DNA of 64,000 nucleotides from Opisthocomus hoazin. Its lineage: Eukaryota; Chordata; Aves; Opisthocomiformes; Opisthocomidae. The translations under genes were made by a program, and so were the position numbers. How positions within the stretch are numbered: position 1 is the first letter of the stretch; each line of letters begins with the position of its first letter. Positions 62,521 through 64,000 of this stretch are shown piece after piece. The notes beneath the pieces were generated by a model. It did not search any database, was not told where the DNA came from, and saw only the letters and a list, made by a program, of their open reading frames with translations. Location: the NCBI RefSeq assembly GCF_030867145.1, contig NC_134414.1, positions 127,980,465-128,044,464 on the forward strand, given 5' to 3'.

Positions 62521-63569
62521 GTGGGTGTTTTAATATACTTTTTAGCTACCTTTTTTAAACTTTTTTAAAAAGATTGCAAAGTACTTTTTCATTATTTTCT
62601 AATGTGGTAAAAATAATTTTAATACCTGTTCTTTACCCTTTCAGAAAGTAGAGAATAGGAATAACAAGAGACTGAGGTACTGATAGTACTATGAGACCAA
62701 TATCCACACTCCTCTAAAATCTCAGTCCTGAATCCCTGATATGCTGGGAAGTCAATGTGGAAAATGTTCAATTGTCTTTTTAAATAAAGAAATGAACAGT
62801 GAAATCAAAACTTTGGCACAAGTGGCAATAGAAGTTTTATTAATAATTAGAATATATACGTTAATTTCTAGTGGTCTGGGAAACACGGATATTGCATTCA
62901 GCTGCAACAATATGTCTTCAGTAGTGTTAGGAACAGTTTCAGTATTGGTCTCGTGGCCTGTCTGCAAGGTTTTAGGTGGTTTTGACCTTGTATTCCCAAA
63001 TAAGTATTTGAGTGTATTAATTGGTGGTAACAATCTTTAACTGTTTTTAAAGTATTTAAGACTTGTAGTACTCAAGATCTTTTGATTCTTGTGCATATAT
63101 ATACTTACTATTTTGCGTAAGTTAAACTGTGGCTAGGTCGTAACCAGCATTTAATGATTAAGAGCAGTTGCCGCAAAATACGGTTAGCTGATGTTTACAT
63201 CCTTTGGTATAAATTAGGTGCTTCATACTCATAGCTATCTCCAAGGCAGATGATTACTTCTCTGTTGAGGGAAAACAGCAATCTGAAATTTGCCCTCCTA
63301 TCATTTGAGAGGATGATTTCAAATATCTATTTTAATGATAAAATAATTTCTGCAAATTTAGAAAGTGTGACTTCATTTTTTCTTAACCTGTGCAATGAAA
63401 TATAGGAAACAAATTTTAGTGGTATCTGTAGCTTAGCTTCTGTAAGTGTCCTTTGTGTCTTTTGCACTCATGGGATAAATGAGTGATGGAGTTCAGACTC
63501 TGGTATCTTCATAGCAGCATACAATAATATGATTATCCACTCCTGCTCATTCTCTTGTGAATGTTCTAG
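62521..63569 (+). other. HJURP: HJURP intron 6 (if exon 7 is real)
   Basis: AT-rich; no recognised exon or repeat. An AG at 62643 followed by a short frame was considered and rejected because it hits a stop in the required phase. Confidence 0.45.
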
Positions 63570-63601
63570 GAAGAGACTGGAGAGGATTTATAACAGCCTC
63601 G
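63570..63601 (+). CDS. HJURP: HJURP exon 7 (tentative, 32 nt)
   Basis: Acceptor ATGTTCTAG with an upstream pyrimidine tract and a consensus donor TCG|GTGAGT. In phase 1 it reads (G)RDWRGFITAS and leaves in phase 0. Splice signals and phase are consistent with exon 6, but nothing in ten codons can confirm it. The rest of HJURP lies beyond 64000. Confidence 0.4.
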
Positions 63602-64000
63602 GTGAGTCCCAGCTATCTCCAAATACAGTAAGACCTAGAAATTAGCTTCATAGACACGTGGGATTGGATTTCTCACTTGAAAATGGAATTCACCTAGGTG
63701 TCTTGTTTTTTCTGTTTATTTGGGTTTTGTTTTTTTTAGATATATAAAAGGTTAGCAGTAGGGCATGCTAACTGTCAAGAAAAAAGTGTATCTTTAGCTG
63801 CCTTAGCTATAACTTTAGCTTTGGCAGGTTTTTTCCATCTTTAGTATTCATACAGAATGCTTCACTTCTCAGTAAAAGCAGTTTCTTCCAGATATTAGAC
63901 AATATTTTAGTTCTAAAAGTATGCAAAGCTTATCAACAGCAGGTACAAATAAATCAAAACAGCTCTCGCCTGTACCTGCCCTTGATAGGGAAAATTATTA
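63602..64000 (+). other. HJURP: HJURP intron continuing past the window
   Basis: T-rich intron-like sequence to the window edge, no exon seen. Confidence 0.45.

Noticed and set aside
62644..62677. Possible extra HJURP exon after TTTCAG
   Set aside because: In the phase required after exon 6 it reaches a TAG within five codons; the other phase does not fit.
1..64000. tRNA, rRNA, microRNA precursors or CRISPR arrays
   Set aside because: None recognised by eye. The hairpins seen are too short, and this is a vertebrate nuclear sequence where CRISPR arrays are not expected.

Overview
The window looks like nuclear DNA from a bird. It is AT-rich, exon-poor vertebrate sequence. At least six copies of the CR1 non-LTR retrotransposon are present, all with the CR1 3' end pattern (runs of ATTCTGTG/ATTCTATG-type octamers and a TTGGAAGGGACC-type block). 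One block resembles a common avian endogenous-retrovirus LTR. The species cannot be named from the sequence. All genes are split by introns, so the annotation is a set of exons joined by splice-site and reading-frame logic.

The left half (3.4-34 kb, + strand) holds GUCA1C, encoding guanylate cyclase-activating protein 3 (GCAP3), an EF-hand calcium sensor of photoreceptors. Exons 2-4 are at 26053-26202, 30718-30805 and 33851-33981. Two different, intact first coding exons lie upstream, at 3399-3590 (1A) and 11563-11757 (1B). Both start with a myristoylation-type Met-Gly, both end in a splice donor in the same phase, and both fit the single downstream exon set. They give predicted proteins of 186 or 187 residues with different N-terminal lobes. 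I found no second set of exons 2-4 between them.

The right end (51.97 kb to the window edge, + strand) holds the 5' part of HJURP, the Holliday junction recognition protein, which is the CENP-A histone chaperone that builds centromeres. It begins in a CpG island. The Scm3-type CENP-A-binding region is encoded by exons 1-3. Several very short exons follow (28, 56, 40 and 32 nt), and the gene runs off the window. Its promoter has a cell-cycle layout: two CCAAT boxes and a CHR (TTTGAA) behind a GC-rich CDE-like block, arranged as an imperfect tandem duplication of about 74 bp.

The rest is intergenic or intronic. CR1 fragments lie at 9.03-9.39, 9.52-10.42, 27.75-29.52, 36.55-36.85, 53.67-53.92 and 58.94-59.20 kb. 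The 27.75 kb copy keeps a long reverse-transcriptase frame broken by only two nonsense codons. An LTR-like block lies at about 46.6-47.1 kb, with repeat-like sequence and a GA microsatellite before it. I see no protein-coding gene between 34.4 and 51.1 kb. GUCA1C and HJURP have unrelated functions (retina and centromere), and nothing in the sequence suggests they work together.
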